64,000 nucleotides of DNA from Neisseria lactamica NS19. GTDB taxonomy: Bacteria > Pseudomonadota > Gammaproteobacteria > Burkholderiales > Neisseriaceae. Both the position numbers and the translations under genes were made by a program. Shown here piece after piece: positions 1 to 8,367 of the stretch. The stretch covers positions 23,216 through 87,215 of the forward strand of contig AEPI01000044.1 of the NCBI GenBank assembly GCA_000193795.2. The letters run 5' to 3'. Each line of letters starts with the position of its first letter. The stretch's first letter is position 1. The notes below the pieces were generated by a model that was not told the origin of the DNA, did no database searches, and was given only the letters and a program-made list of their open reading frames with translations.

Positions 1-452
1 AGTTCGGTCATAAAGGCTTGGCAGAAGCGCATCACTTCGGCATCGGATTTGCCTTTGGGGTCGAAATCCGAACCGCCTTTGCCGCCGCCCATAGGCAGGG
101 TGGTCAGCGCGTTTTTGAAGACTTGTTCAAAAGCAAGGAATTTCAACACGCCCAAATCGACGGTCGGGTGGAAGCGCAAGCCGCCTTTGTAAGGACCGAT
201 GGCGGAGCTCATTTGCACGCGGTAGCCCCGGTTGACTTGGACTTGACCTTTATCGTCCTGCCAGGTTACGCGGAACATCACGACGCGTTCGGGTTCGACG
301 ATGCGTTCCAACAGGCTTTGCTGGGTGTATTTCGGATTTTGTGCCAAAAACGGATCGAGGCTCATGAAGACTTCTTCAACCGCCTGATGGAACGGCTCTT
401 GATTGGGGTTGCGTTGTTTGAGGTTGGCAAACAGGGTGTTCAAGTCAGTCAT
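1..452 (-). CDS. gdhA: NADP-type glutamate dehydrogenase, N-terminal part
   Basis: Interconverts glutamate and 2-oxoglutarate plus ammonia in the cytosol. Only the first ~150 codons lie in the window; the rest continues past base 1. The start is fixed by ATG at 452-450 with an AAGGAG ribosome site just upstream. The visible part carries the substrate region GPYKGGLRFHPTV and the lysine motif PMGGGKGGSDFDPKGKSD typical of hexameric bacterial glutamate dehydrogenases (catalytic lysine in GGGKGG). It is divergent from thyA across an AT-rich gap. Truncation is due to the window edge, not to decay. Confidence 0.95.
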   Translation of the reverse strand, partial: MTDLNTLFANLKQRNPNQEPFHQAVEEVFMSLDPFLAQNPKYTQQSLLERIVEPERVVMFRVTWQDDKGQVQVNRGYRVQMSSAIGPYKGGLRFHPTVDLGVLKFLAFEQVFKNALTTLPMGGGKGGSDFDPKGKSDAEVMRFCQAFMTE

Positions 453-834
453 TCGGATACTCCTTTTGATTGATGTTGTACTAATGGGAAAACGAATTTG
501 TAGTTGGCAATATAAACCTATTTTTTTCTGATGCCAAGTCTGATTTTGCACAAATTGTTGACATTATTTTTTCCATATTTTCGATATTTGATGTTTATTG
601 CCAATAATCAACTAATAATCATAAATTAATTTTGAAATAAAAATATTATTGAAATTTTATTTCAAGTAATTAAACTAGATTTTTTGATTCCAATCAAGGT
701 AATTTTGTTTTCACGCCTGCTTTTACTGTGGAAAAGGATTGAGATTGTCAACAATCCTGCCTGCCTGAACCTGTGTTTTGGGCATTATCCGGAAATGTTA
801 CAATATGCGCCGTTTAATTTGATGAAAGATGATG
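453..834. other. AT-rich divergent intergenic region gdhA/thyA
   Basis: About 380 bases with no convincing gene, far more AT-rich than the flanks (a run of A/T between about 590 and 690). It must hold the gdhA promoter on the reverse strand and the thyA promoter on the forward strand. A TACAAT hexamer at 799-804 is a candidate -10 for thyA; its -35 is not clear. A forward TTGACA is visible at 558-563 without a good -10 at 17 bases. Confidence 0.5.
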
Positions 835-1629
835 ATGAAGGCCTATTTGGACTTGATGCGCCACGTCCTCGACAACGGTACGGACAAATCAGACCGCACC
901 GGTACGGGTACGCGCTCCGTATTCGGTTATCAGATGCGTTTTGATTTGGGCAGGGGCTTTCCGCTGCTGACGACCAAAAAGCTGCATTTGCGCTCGATAA
1001 TCCACGAGCTGCTGTGGTTTCTCAAAGGCGATACCAATATCAAATACCTGAAAGACAATAATGTTTCTATTTGGGACGAGTGGGCGGACGAAAACGGCGA
1101 TTTGGGCCCGGTGTACGGCTACCAATGGCGCAGCTGGCCCGCACCTGACGGCAGGCATATCGACCAAATCGCCAATGTGGTGGAACAAATCAAGAAAAAT
1201 CCTGACTCGCGCCGCCTGATTGTATCGGCATGGAATCCGGCTTTGGTCGATGAGATGGCCTTGCCGCCTTGCCACGCGCTGTTTCAGTTTTACGTTGCCG
1301 ACGGCAAACTGTCCTGCCAGCTTTATCAGCGTAGTGCGGATATTTTCCTCGGCGTTCCCTTTAATATTGCCAGCTATGCGCTTTTGACGATGATGATGGC
1401 GCAAGTGTGCGGATTGGAGGCGGGCGAGTTTGTCCATACGTTTGGCGACGCGCATTTGTACCGCAACCATTTCGAGCAGGCAGAGTTGCAGTTGGAACGC
1501 GAACCGCGCACCTTGCCTGTGATGAAAATTAATCCTGAAGTCAAAGATTTGTTTGCCTTCAAATTTGAAGATTTTGAGTTGGAAGGTTACGACCCTCATC
1601 CGCACATCAAAGCAGCCGTATCGGTTTGA
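835..1629 (+). CDS. thyA: thymidylate synthase
   Basis: Methylates dUMP to dTMP using methylene-tetrahydrofolate; cytosolic, nucleotide synthesis. The protein aligns end to end with E. coli ThyA (264 residues): N-terminal DRTGTGT, HLRSIIHELLWFL, WDEWADENGDLGPVYG, the active-site cysteine in LPPCHALFQFYV, and CQLYQRSADIFLGVPFNIASYALL. Three ATG codons are stacked at 829, 832 and 835; 835 gives the family-typical N-terminus MKAYLDLM, while 829 would add two methionines. It is followed 9 bases later by the apbE-like gene, whose ribosome site GGAGGG overlaps the gap, so the two are probably co-transcribed. Confidence 0.97.
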   Translation: MKAYLDLMRHVLDNGTDKSDRTGTGTRSVFGYQMRFDLGRGFPLLTTKKLHLRSIIHELLWFLKGDTNIKYLKDNNVSIWDEWADENGDLGPVYGYQWRSWPAPDGRHIDQIANVVEQIKKNPDSRRLIVSAWNPALVDEMALPPCHALFQFYVADGKLSCQLYQRSADIFLGVPFNIASYALLTMMMAQVCGLEAGEFVHTFGDAHLYRNHFEQAELQLEREPRTLPVMKINPEVKDLFAFKFEDFELEGYDPHPHIKAAVSV

Positions 1630-1638
1630 GGAGGGTAT

Positions 1639-2664
1639 ATGGACAGGCATTTCGGGCGCAGGCGTTTTTTGACGGTTGCCGCCGTTGCAGCGGCGGGCGC
1701 GGCGGTTTCTTTTTTGCCGAATCCTTTTGCCGCCGATGATGAAAAACGCAATAAAGATGAAAAACGCAATGAAAATGTGTTTTTCTGGAAAGGTGTCGCG
1801 CTGGGTTCCGGCGCGGAGCTTCGGCTGTTCGGTGTGGACGACAGGCGTGCGGCGGATTTGGTCAACAAGGTTTTGGCGGAAGTGGCGCGTTTGGAAAAAA
1901 TGTTCAGCCTTTACCGTGAAGACAGCCTGATCAGCCGCCTGAACAGGGACGGTTATCTGACTTCGCCCCCGGCGGATTTCTTGGAACTGTTGAGCATTTG
2001 CCGCGATATTCACGCGCTGACCGGCGGCGCGTTCGATCCGACGGTTCAGGTTTTGTGGAAACTGTATGCCGATTATTTTGCCGCCCATCCCGATGCGGAA
2101 ACACCGCCGCCGGAAAATAGCGTGAAGGAAGCCTTGAAGCGGGTCGGATTTGACAAATTGGCGTTTGACGACCGTGAAATCCGTTTTGCCGCAAAGGGGA
2201 TGGGTTTGTCCTTGAACGGCATCGCGCAAGGCTATATTACGGATAAGGTCGTCGCGTTGCTGAAAACAAACGGCGTGCCTGCCGCGCTGGTCGATATGGG
2301 TGAAATCAGGGGGTTTGATACAAACGGCAAACGGACTTGGAATGTCGGCATCCGCAATCCGGACGACGAAGAAGGCGTGTTGGCGACGATTGTGATGAAA
2401 GACAAGGCGTTTGCCACTTCGGGCGGCTATGGGACGGTGATGGACAAAGCGGGCAGGTTTACCCATTTGTTCGATCCGCGAACCGGCGTGAGTACGCCGC
2501 GTTATAAAAGCATGAGCGTAATGGCGGATGATGCGGCGGTTGCCGATGCTTTGTCGACGGCGTTTTCCATTATGGATTTGCCCTTGATACGGTCGGTTGC
2601 CGAAAGCAGGCGGCTTAAAGTTTGGCTGGTCATGCCGGACAATACTTTGAACGAAATAGGCTGA
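1639..2664 (+). CDS. apbE: FAD:protein FMN transferase (ApbE family), Tat-exported
   Basis: ApbE enzymes use FAD to attach FMN covalently to threonine in periplasmic or membrane flavoproteins such as Nqr and NosR subunits. The protein has 341 residues. A twin-arginine signal (RRRFLTVAAVAAAG, residues ~7-20) predicts folded export. Family signatures seen: ALTGGAFDPTV, LNGIAQGYITDKV, the glycine/aspartate stretch LVDMGE, FATSGGYGT, and the flavin/metal motif HLFDPRTG. A short duplication, DEKRNK followed by DEKRNE, sits just after the signal (DNA ~1738-1773). The target protein is not encoded nearby, so the substrate is unknown. Strong ribosome site; follows thyA by 9 bases. Confidence 0.9.
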   Translation: MDRHFGRRRFLTVAAVAAAGAAVSFLPNPFAADDEKRNKDEKRNENVFFWKGVALGSGAELRLFGVDDRRAADLVNKVLAEVARLEKMFSLYREDSLISRLNRDGYLTSPPADFLELLSICRDIHALTGGAFDPTVQVLWKLYADYFAAHPDAETPPPENSVKEALKRVGFDKLAFDDREIRFAAKGMGLSLNGIAQGYITDKVVALLKTNGVPAALVDMGEIRGFDTNGKRTWNVGIRNPDDEEGVLATIVMKDKAFATSGGYGTVMDKAGRFTHLFDPRTGVSTPRYKSMSVMADDAAVADALSTAFSIMDLPLIRSVAESRRLKVWLVMPDNTLNEIG

Positions 2665-2679
2665 ATCATAGGAGGGGGT

Positions 2680-2922
2680 ATGTTGGACAGGCTGAAACAT
2701 ATTTGGATGCTGTATCGCAAACCAATACTTTTGAATGTTGTTACCGTCATCATCTATATTTTGCTTGACGGACCGACCACTGATGGCAGCCGAACGCCCA
2801 TGCCTCCTATGAACGCTTGGGAAAGAATCCTGTTTATGGCAGCCGGTGTCAGCGGATTTGTCAGCTTGCTGTGGATACTGCTGATTGCCCTGTCCGAGCA
2901 TTACAGGGACAAGAATTGGTAA
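2680..2922 (+). CDS. small membrane protein, unknown function
   Basis: An 80-residue protein with two predicted membrane helices (about residues 14-30, NVVTVIIYILL, and 49-69, FMAAGVSGFVSLLWILLIAL) separated by a short proline-rich loop. It has a strong ribosome site (AGGAGGGGG) seven bases from the ATG and lies 15 bases after apbE, so it is likely the last gene of a thyA-apbE operon that ends in the inverted uptake-sequence terminator at 2954-2986. No family recognised. An accessory role to the flavin transferase is only suggested by position. Confidence 0.7.
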   Translation: MLDRLKHIWMLYRKPILLNVVTVIIYILLDGPTTDGSRTPMPPMNAWERILFMAAGVSGFVSLLWILLIALSEHYRDKNW

Positions 2923-2953
2923 ACGCGTCCCTTGATTGTCCATTAAAAGTAAA

Positions 2954-2986
2954 ATGCCGTCTGAAAGGCTTTCAGACGGCATTTTT
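2954..2986 (+). terminator. inverted DNA uptake sequence, terminator
   Basis: ATGCCGTCTGAA and its reverse complement form a 12-base stem with a short loop followed by a run of T. It ends the thyA-apbE unit and sits between convergent genes, so it could serve both strands. Confidence 0.8.
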
Positions 2987-3003
2987 GCCGTTTGGAGGGT
3001 TTT

Positions 3004-4341
3004 TTAAAGGATGCCTAAAGAATTGACAAAAACAATAATAATGGCAACCGGGGCGAGGTAGCGCAAGGTATTCAGCCACAGCAACAGCACTGCCCGTGGT
3101 ACGGTGCTGCCCGATCCTGCATCTTTTAACACAGACTGTTTATCCTGAATCCAGGCGGTAAATACGGCAACGCCCAATGCGCCGACAGGCATAATGACCG
3201 CAGAAATCAGGTAGTCCCACAAATCAAAAATGGTTTTGCCGAAAACCTTAAACTCACCCCATACGCCGAAAGACAGCGCGGACGGGATGCCGACAATAAA
3301 AATGGCCGTGCCGATAAGCCAAGTATGTTTTTTGCGTTTGCGCTCGTCTTGGCGGATGGTTGCGGCAATGACCGTTTCCAACATCGAAAACGCCGAAGTC
3401 AGCGTGGCGAAAACAACCAAGAGCATAAATACCGCAAACAAAACCGTACCGAACGGCATTTTCATAAACACCGCCGGCAATACGATAAAAATCAATCCCG
3501 GCCCCTGGCTGGGTTCAAAACCGAAGGCGAACACCGCCGGAAAAATCACCAGGCCTGCCAACAGCGAAACCAAGAGGTTCATCCACATAATCGTATGGCC
3601 GGAACGGAACATATCCTGATCTTTTCCCAAATACGAAGCATAGGTAATCATAGCGGAAACGCCGATGCTCAAGGCAAAAAACGCCTGTCCCAAAGCCGTA
3701 ATCATCGTATCGGCTTTAAAGTACGACCAATTCGGTTTGAGCAGGAAAGACACGCCCTCCATCGCGCCCGGCAGCGTCAGCGAACGGATAGCCAGCGCAA
3801 TAAAGAGGATAAACAGCCCCGGCATCAGATAACGGTTTGCCTTTTCGATGCCGTCTGAAATCCCGCCTTTGACCACCCAAACCGTAATCAGCATAAACAG
3901 CGCCTGATAAAACAGCGAACCTGCCGGATTGGAAATCGTCGCGCCGAACAAGGCTTCAAAGTCCGCGCCGGTATGAACCGCCCCCGTGAAACTGTGGACG
4001 ACATAATTCAATACCCATCCGCCGACCACGCTGTAAAAAGACAGCAAAACAAAGCAGGCGGCAACGCCCATCCGTCCGATCCAAAACCACCGCGTACCCG
4101 GACGCAGGGTTTTGAAGGAATCGACGGCGTTTTGTCCGCCCGTGCGTCCGATATAAAACTCGGCAAGCTGGACGGGCAGGGCAACCAAAATGGTGAATAT
4201 CAAAAACAGCAGGAAAAACACCGCGCCGCCGTTGGTGCCCGCCGTATAAGGAAATTTCCAAATCGCGCCCAAACCGATGGCCGAACCTGCCGCAGCAAGG
4301 ACGAAACCGATTTTGGACGACCAAGAAGTATGGTTGCTCAT
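3004..4341 (-). CDS. sodium-dependent transporter, NSS/SNF family
   Basis: Inner-membrane sodium symporter of the LeuT-like neurotransmitter:sodium symporter family, importing amino acids or related small molecules. The 445-residue protein starts WSSKIGFVLAAAGSAIGLGAIWKFPYTAGTNGGAVFF, the hallmark TM1 with its unwound sodium/substrate site (AAAGSAIGLGAIWKFPY), and has about 11-12 hydrophobic helices as in bacterial NSS proteins. The ATG at 4341 matches the family start; the open frame extends ~66 codons further upstream, but that part is polar and unlike the family. Substrate cannot be read from sequence. Convergent with the upstream operon. Confidence 0.9.
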   Translation of the reverse strand: MSNHTSWSSKIGFVLAAAGSAIGLGAIWKFPYTAGTNGGAVFFLLFLIFTILVALPVQLAEFYIGRTGGQNAVDSFKTLRPGTRWFWIGRMGVAACFVLLSFYSVVGGWVLNYVVHSFTGAVHTGADFEALFGATISNPAGSLFYQALFMLITVWVVKGGISDGIEKANRYLMPGLFILFIALAIRSLTLPGAMEGVSFLLKPNWSYFKADTMITALGQAFFALSIGVSAMITYASYLGKDQDMFRSGHTIMWMNLLVSLLAGLVIFPAVFAFGFEPSQGPGLIFIVLPAVFMKMPFGTVLFAVFMLLVVFATLTSAFSMLETVIAATIRQDERKRKKHTWLIGTAIFIVGIPSALSFGVWGEFKVFGKTIFDLWDYLISAVIMPVGALGVAVFTAWIQDKQSVLKDAGSGSTVPRAVLLLWLNTLRYLAPVAIIIVFVNSLGIL

Positions 4342-4542
4342 AAAATTTATTAAGAAATGTGAAGATAGTGCATTGTAACAAAGCACTTGATGCGGCGGCA
4401 CAAGCCGGGGAGGACGCTGCAAAACTTTGCCAATAGGCTGCGTAATATGGGGGGATATTGGGATTTTCTTATTTTGAAGGATGAATTCGGGGTGTTTCTT
4501 TCCAATGAACGAATATAATTTGGCGGTTTGTTGCATCAATGG

Positions 4543-4570
4543 CTTTCAGACGGCATATGCCGTCTGAAAG
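4543..4570 (-). terminator. inverted DNA uptake sequence downstream of rfaK
   Basis: Two uptake sequences meet head to head with almost no loop (CATATG in the centre). It lies directly after the rfaK stop. There is no clear T-run on the rfaK side, so termination is probable but not certain. Confidence 0.55.
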
Positions 4571-4574
4571 CGGT

Positions 4575-5639
4575 TTATATTGCATCCAATAATTTGTCGG
4601 CGGTATGGTTGATGGTGAAACGGTCGGCGACGCATTGATGAGCTGCCGTTGCCAGTGCGTTTTTTGCTTCGGGGTTTAAGACGAGGCGTTCGATTTCATC
4701 CGCCAAAGATTCAGGTATCAGCCTGTCCAACAGAATCCCCGATTGATGATGCGCGACAATTTCTTTTTGCGCGCCCAAAGTATTGGAAATCACCGCCGTT
4801 CGGCAGTACATCGCCTCGCATAATGACAAACCGAATGCCTCAGGGACGAGGCTGGGCAAAACCACGACATCGCTTTGGCGGTAAAACGAAGCAAGTTTTT
4901 CGGTAAACCCTTCAAAAGAAACAAATGGTTCTGCTCCCGAAGCAGATACGCGCCGCTTCAGGCGGCACATATAATCCGGATGTCCGTGCCCTGCCAATTT
5001 GAGCCTGATTTGAGGATATTTCCGATGCAATATCGCACAGGCTTCAATCAGGTTTTCCAATCCTTTTTCCGGACTGATCCTGCCGGCGTAGGCGACGGTA
5101 AAAAAACGGCTGTCGGGTTTTTCTTGAGAGGGAGGGAAGCGGTCGGTATCGATACCGTTATAAACAATCCGGTATTTTTCTTTAAAGGGATTGCCGGCGG
5201 TTTGCACATCGTAAACCAGACGGGAAACGCAAATAAAGCGGTCGGTGTTTTTCTGTATCAGGCGGTGGTAAAAATCGGTTTTGTTGGCGACGACATTATG
5301 TTTGACAAATATCAGGCGCACTCCGGTCAGTTTTTTCAAAAGTATGGATAAGGCGGCAATTTTGCCGGTGTGTATCATCAGGTGGGAAATGCGGTTTTTC
5401 CGGATAAAGCGGGTAAGTGCGTAGAGCGAAAACAGCCCGTTGAGCGTGTGAAGGCGCGTTGTGAAAACGGAAGAAACTTCGGAAAAGCGTCTGTGCATCA
5501 ACTCATTATTTTTATTGACGGCGGTAAACATCGTGCAGCCCCGCAGTCCCAATGCTTTTGAAACATCATAGACATATTGTTCGCCCCCGCCCCAAATCTT
5601 GGCCGATACGATATTTAATATCCTGAATTCTTTTTCCAT
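4575..5639 (-). CDS. rfaK: LOS inner-core alpha-1,2-N-acetylglucosaminyltransferase RfaK
   Basis: Adds N-acetylglucosamine to heptose II of neisserial lipooligosaccharide at the cytoplasmic face of the inner membrane. This 354-residue GT4-type enzyme has the N-terminal glycine-rich start (NIVSAKIWGGGEQYVYDV), the acceptor-domain NGIDTDRF hinge, AYAGRISPEKGLENLIEA, and the nucleotide-sugar motif PEAFGLSLCEAM (EX7E type). I recognise it as the meningococcal RfaK because it directly follows lgtF: the lgtF stop TAA abuts the rfaK ATG with no gap, the known lgtF-rfaK operon. The ribosome site GGCGGA lies inside the end of lgtF. Confidence 0.92.
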   Translation of the reverse strand: MEKEFRILNIVSAKIWGGGEQYVYDVSKALGLRGCTMFTAVNKNNELMHRRFSEVSSVFTTRLHTLNGLFSLYALTRFIRKNRISHLMIHTGKIAALSILLKKLTGVRLIFVKHNVVANKTDFYHRLIQKNTDRFICVSRLVYDVQTAGNPFKEKYRIVYNGIDTDRFPPSQEKPDSRFFTVAYAGRISPEKGLENLIEACAILHRKYPQIRLKLAGHGHPDYMCRLKRRVSASGAEPFVSFEGFTEKLASFYRQSDVVVLPSLVPEAFGLSLCEAMYCRTAVISNTLGAQKEIVAHHQSGILLDRLIPESLADEIERLVLNPEAKNALATAAHQCVADRFTINHTADKLLDAI

Positions 5640-6401
5640 TTAAAATTTTCCGCCGGATTTGTACAGATAATATAGTTTGACATATTTAATCATCGTGTAA
5701 TAGCTGTGGTTGACGGACATAATCCAACCCATTTTTCCATCAAGAAACCCTTTGTTCAGGATATAAATTTTGAAAAAACCCCAAATCGGGCGGAGGATAA
5801 TGTCCCTAACGAAACGCACGGGCTTTCCCTGCTCTCGGTATTTCTCGGCTGAAATGGAAGTATATTTGTTGAATTTGTTGAAATATTGTTCCCAGTTGTC
5901 GTATGTGTAATGGTACATAAAATGCTTCAGACGGCGTTTGGGGTAGGGGGTTTGTACGGTTTCGTGTACTTTGCCTTGCACCGAACTGTCTTTTTTCGGC
6001 ATCAGACGGCATACGCTGTCGGGACGCATCGCGCCGTGTGTGGCGGGATGGTTGGGGAAAAGGTTGCGGCGTTCGACAAAATAGGCGGCATAATCGCCGG
6101 TTTGGACAATTTTTGAGATTTCATCAGATAGTTCCGGCGTGCAGCGTTCGTCTGCATCAATCAGGAAAACCCATTCCCCGCCAGCCTGTTCGATGGCAAA
6201 TGTTTTTTGCGCTCCGAAATCCCCGTTCAAATGCCGTTGGAAGACTTTTGCACCCAAACTTTCGGCAATTTCGGCAGTATTGTCGGTGCTGTGGTCGTCG
6301 ATAACGATAACTTCTTTATCGAAACGGCAACTTTCAATACAATCCCGAATGTGGCTTGCTTCATTTCTAGCAACAATCAATACGCTGACTTTTTTCATCA
6401 T
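5640..6401 (-). CDS. lgtF: LOS beta-1,4-glucosyltransferase LgtF
   Basis: Adds glucose to heptose I, the first step of the lipooligosaccharide alpha chain, before LgtA-E can act. GT2 family: N-terminal VSVLIVARNEASHIRDCI, nucleotide-binding VIDDHSTDNT, metal site LIDADER (DXD), and a basic, aromatic C-terminus. Length ~253 residues fits the family. Start choice: ATG at 6401 has a GAGA ribosome site at good spacing; ATG at 6398 (one codon shorter) and a TTG at 6404 are alternatives. The unit starts downstream of a terminated tRNA gene, so lgtF-rfaK should have its own promoter in 6402-6440. Confidence 0.93.
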   Translation of the reverse strand: MMKKVSVLIVARNEASHIRDCIESCRFDKEVIVIDDHSTDNTAEIAESLGAKVFQRHLNGDFGAQKTFAIEQAGGEWVFLIDADERCTPELSDEISKIVQTGDYAAYFVERRNLFPNHPATHGAMRPDSVCRLMPKKDSSVQGKVHETVQTPYPKRRLKHFMYHYTYDNWEQYFNKFNKYTSISAEKYREQGKPVRFVRDIILRPIWGFFKIYILNKGFLDGKMGWIMSVNHSYYTMIKYVKLYYLYKSGGKF

Positions 6402-6439
6402 CAAGGGTTCTCAAAACATTTTGGTTTCACAGGGCGGCA

Positions 6440-6466
6440 AAAAAGCCCAAACATACGTCCGGGCTT
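6440..6466 (-). terminator. hairpin terminator of the CAU tRNA gene
   Basis: On the reverse strand AGCCC, a ~13-base loop, GGGCT and a T6 run follow the tRNA 3' end by a few bases: a rho-independent terminator separating the tRNA from lgtF. Confidence 0.7.
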
Positions 6467-6472
6467 GGGAAT

Positions 6473-6548
<76 letters not shown>

Positions 6549-6601
6549 GTCAAGAGTAGGCGCGTATTGTATAGCATAGCGGTGGGATTGACAAACTTAT
6601 T

Positions 6602-7804
6602 TCATCCGATGATTAAGACGCAGTTGCTTCCCCCGAAGGCAAACGACGAGCTGGCGGCAATGCGTTTTTCGGTTTCCCAGCGGCTGCCGCTGCCGGTCAG
6701 GTTAATGGCGGGCAGGTCGGGGTCGTTCTGCCCGTCCCAAAGCTGGGGCGGAAGTTTTCCTTCGGGATTGCTTTGCCGGTCGGCAATGCCCCACGCGAAC
6801 GCGGCTTCAATTGCGCCCGCCGCGCCCAGCGTGTGTCCGGTTTGCGGCTTGGTGGACGTGCAGGGCGTATTGTTGCCGAAAACCGCTGCAACGGCGCGGC
6901 TTTCCATACTGTCGTTGTGGTGCGTCCCGGTGCCGTGCAGATTAATCCAGCCGATGTCTTCGGGCGCAAGGTCTGCGTGTTGCAATGCCGTCTGAAAGGC
7001 AAGGATTGCGCCTTGCGCGTCGGGGCGGGGCGTGGAAATATGGTAGGCATCGCTGCTTGCGCCGTAACCCAGAAGCCGCATATCGCCGGAAAAATCCGCA
7101 TCGCGCGTCATTATGAATACGGCTGCGCCTTCGCCGATATTGATGCCGTCGCGGTTGGCGGAGAAGGGGTTGGCAATGTTCGGGGACAAGACTTCCAATG
7201 AGGCGAATCCGTTGACGGTCAGCGGCGAGAGTGTGTCCGCGCCGCCGCAGACGACGGCATCGCACATACCGGCGCGCAGCAGGCGGGCGGCGCTGATTAA
7301 TGCGCGCGCGCCGGAAGTGCAGGCGGTGGAAACGACGTAACGCAGGCCGTTTAGTCCGTAAGCGTCGGCAATGAAATCGGCGGGCGCGTTCATAAGGTGT
7401 TGGCATTGGTTGAACGTGAGGTCTTGCCAGGCTTTTCCCTGCACTGCCTGCTCGAACATCGAGATGTTTTCGTCCGCACCGGCGGTGGATGTGCCGATGA
7501 CGACGGCAATCCGGTTTGCGCCGTACCGCCGTATGGCGGCGCGGATTTGCGGTTCGATTTGTTCGAGCGTGTGCCAAAGCAGCCGGTTGGTGCGGCTGCG
7601 GCAGTGTGCGGGTGTGCCGTCTGAAAAGGGGCGCAGGGTTTCTTTTACCATACCGAAGGCAAGGTTTTTGCCGTTAACCCGGTCGGATGAAAATGTCAGT
7701 GCCGGTTTGGAAGAAGGGGACAGCAGGGCATCGATGTGGGTTTGCAGACCGCTGCCCAACGCGCCGGTGATGGCGGGTCTGCCGAGGTAAACGGGTGTGT
7801 TCAT
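6602..7804 (-). CDS. apeO: beta-ketoacyl-ACP synthase of aryl polyene cluster (ApeO-like)
   Basis: FabF-type condensing enzyme, 400 residues. The full catalytic triad is present: Cys162 in STACTSGA, His290 in LHGTGTHHND, His324 in KPQTGHTLGAAGAIEA. In described APE pathways ApeO pairs with the chain-length-factor-like ApeC to extend the polyene. It is the last gene of the reverse unit; its ATG overlaps the stop of the DUF3261 lipoprotein gene by four bases (ATGA), showing translational coupling. Uptake sequences lie within the frame (near 6987 and a GTG variant near 7616). Assignment to ApeO rather than ApeR rests on position next to the lipoprotein and exporter genes. Confidence 0.85.
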   Translation of the reverse strand: MNTPVYLGRPAITGALGSGLQTHIDALLSPSSKPALTFSSDRVNGKNLAFGMVKETLRPFSDGTPAHCRSRTNRLLWHTLEQIEPQIRAAIRRYGANRIAVVIGTSTAGADENISMFEQAVQGKAWQDLTFNQCQHLMNAPADFIADAYGLNGLRYVVSTACTSGARALISAARLLRAGMCDAVVCGGADTLSPLTVNGFASLEVLSPNIANPFSANRDGINIGEGAAVFIMTRDADFSGDMRLLGYGASSDAYHISTPRPDAQGAILAFQTALQHADLAPEDIGWINLHGTGTHHNDSMESRAVAAVFGNNTPCTSTKPQTGHTLGAAGAIEAAFAWGIADRQSNPEGKLPPQLWDGQNDPDLPAINLTGSGSRWETEKRIAASSSFAFGGSNCVLIIG

Positions 7805-8325
7805 AATGTTTCAATCGGTGTAACCGACCAGCGGGTTTGGTCGGGTAGGGTAATCAGGAACTGTCCGCCAATATGGTTGACGCACCATATGTCCCGATTG
7901 CGGTAGCGGAACAATGTTCCTTCTTTGCAGAAGGATGCGCCGCCGCCTGCCTGTTTGAGGCCGGGATAGGGGGGCGCGGCATTTTCGGCGGTTATCAGCG
8001 GGAGCAGTGCGGCAAACAGGCGGCGGGACGGCATATTGGGCATCACGAACCCGTCGTTTTTCCAGCCGCCGCCGCTGATGGTCTGGCGTGAAACCGGTGC
8101 GCCCAATATGTCGGTTTGTACAAACCGGATGCCGTCCTCAAGCTGTTCGGCCGCCAGTATGCCGGTTTGCACGGGTTCTTGCCCCTTATTGTAGCGTTCC
8201 CATTTGAACCATTGTACGTCTTGGGCAAGGCGCGGCCGGGTTTGGGGCAGGGGCAGGGCATATGGGGCGCAGGCGGCGAGCAGTTTTGCGGCTAATAGGG
8301 CAAGCAGAATCGTGGTCGGGCGCAT
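7801..8325 (-). CDS. apeN: DUF3261 lipoprotein (ApeN-like)
   Basis: 174-residue lipoprotein: signal peptide ending in lipobox LAAC (residues ~15-18), then a mostly beta, Trp/Gly-rich body. DUF3261 lipoproteins occur almost only in aryl polyene clusters next to the MMPL exporter and LolA-like carrier, and are thought to help place the lipid-linked polyene in the outer membrane. Lies 42 bases after the exporter gene with a single uptake sequence in the gap, and overlaps the ketosynthase gene by four bases. Confidence 0.8.
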   Translation of the reverse strand: MRPTTILLALLAAKLLAACAPYALPLPQTRPRLAQDVQWFKWERYNKGQEPVQTGILAAEQLEDGIRFVQTDILGAPVSRQTISGGGWKNDGFVMPNMPSRRLFAALLPLITAENAAPPYPGLKQAGGGASFCKEGTLFRYRNRDIWCVNHIGGQFLITLPDQTRWSVTPIETL

Positions 8326-8367
8326 AAGTTCCTTTCAAAAATGCCGTCTGAAGCGGCAGCAGGGCGG

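Noticed and set aside
889..2982. A 697-codon open frame antisense to thyA and apbE
   Set aside because: It mirrors two well-conserved genes on the other strand, is rich in Arg, His and Gln, and has no recognisable domain; an artefact of GC-biased codon use.
4342..4539. N-terminal extension of the sodium symporter
   Set aside because: The extra 66 codons are not hydrophobic, run across the promoter area and the rfaK-side uptake pair, and the family starts at the ATG at 4341.
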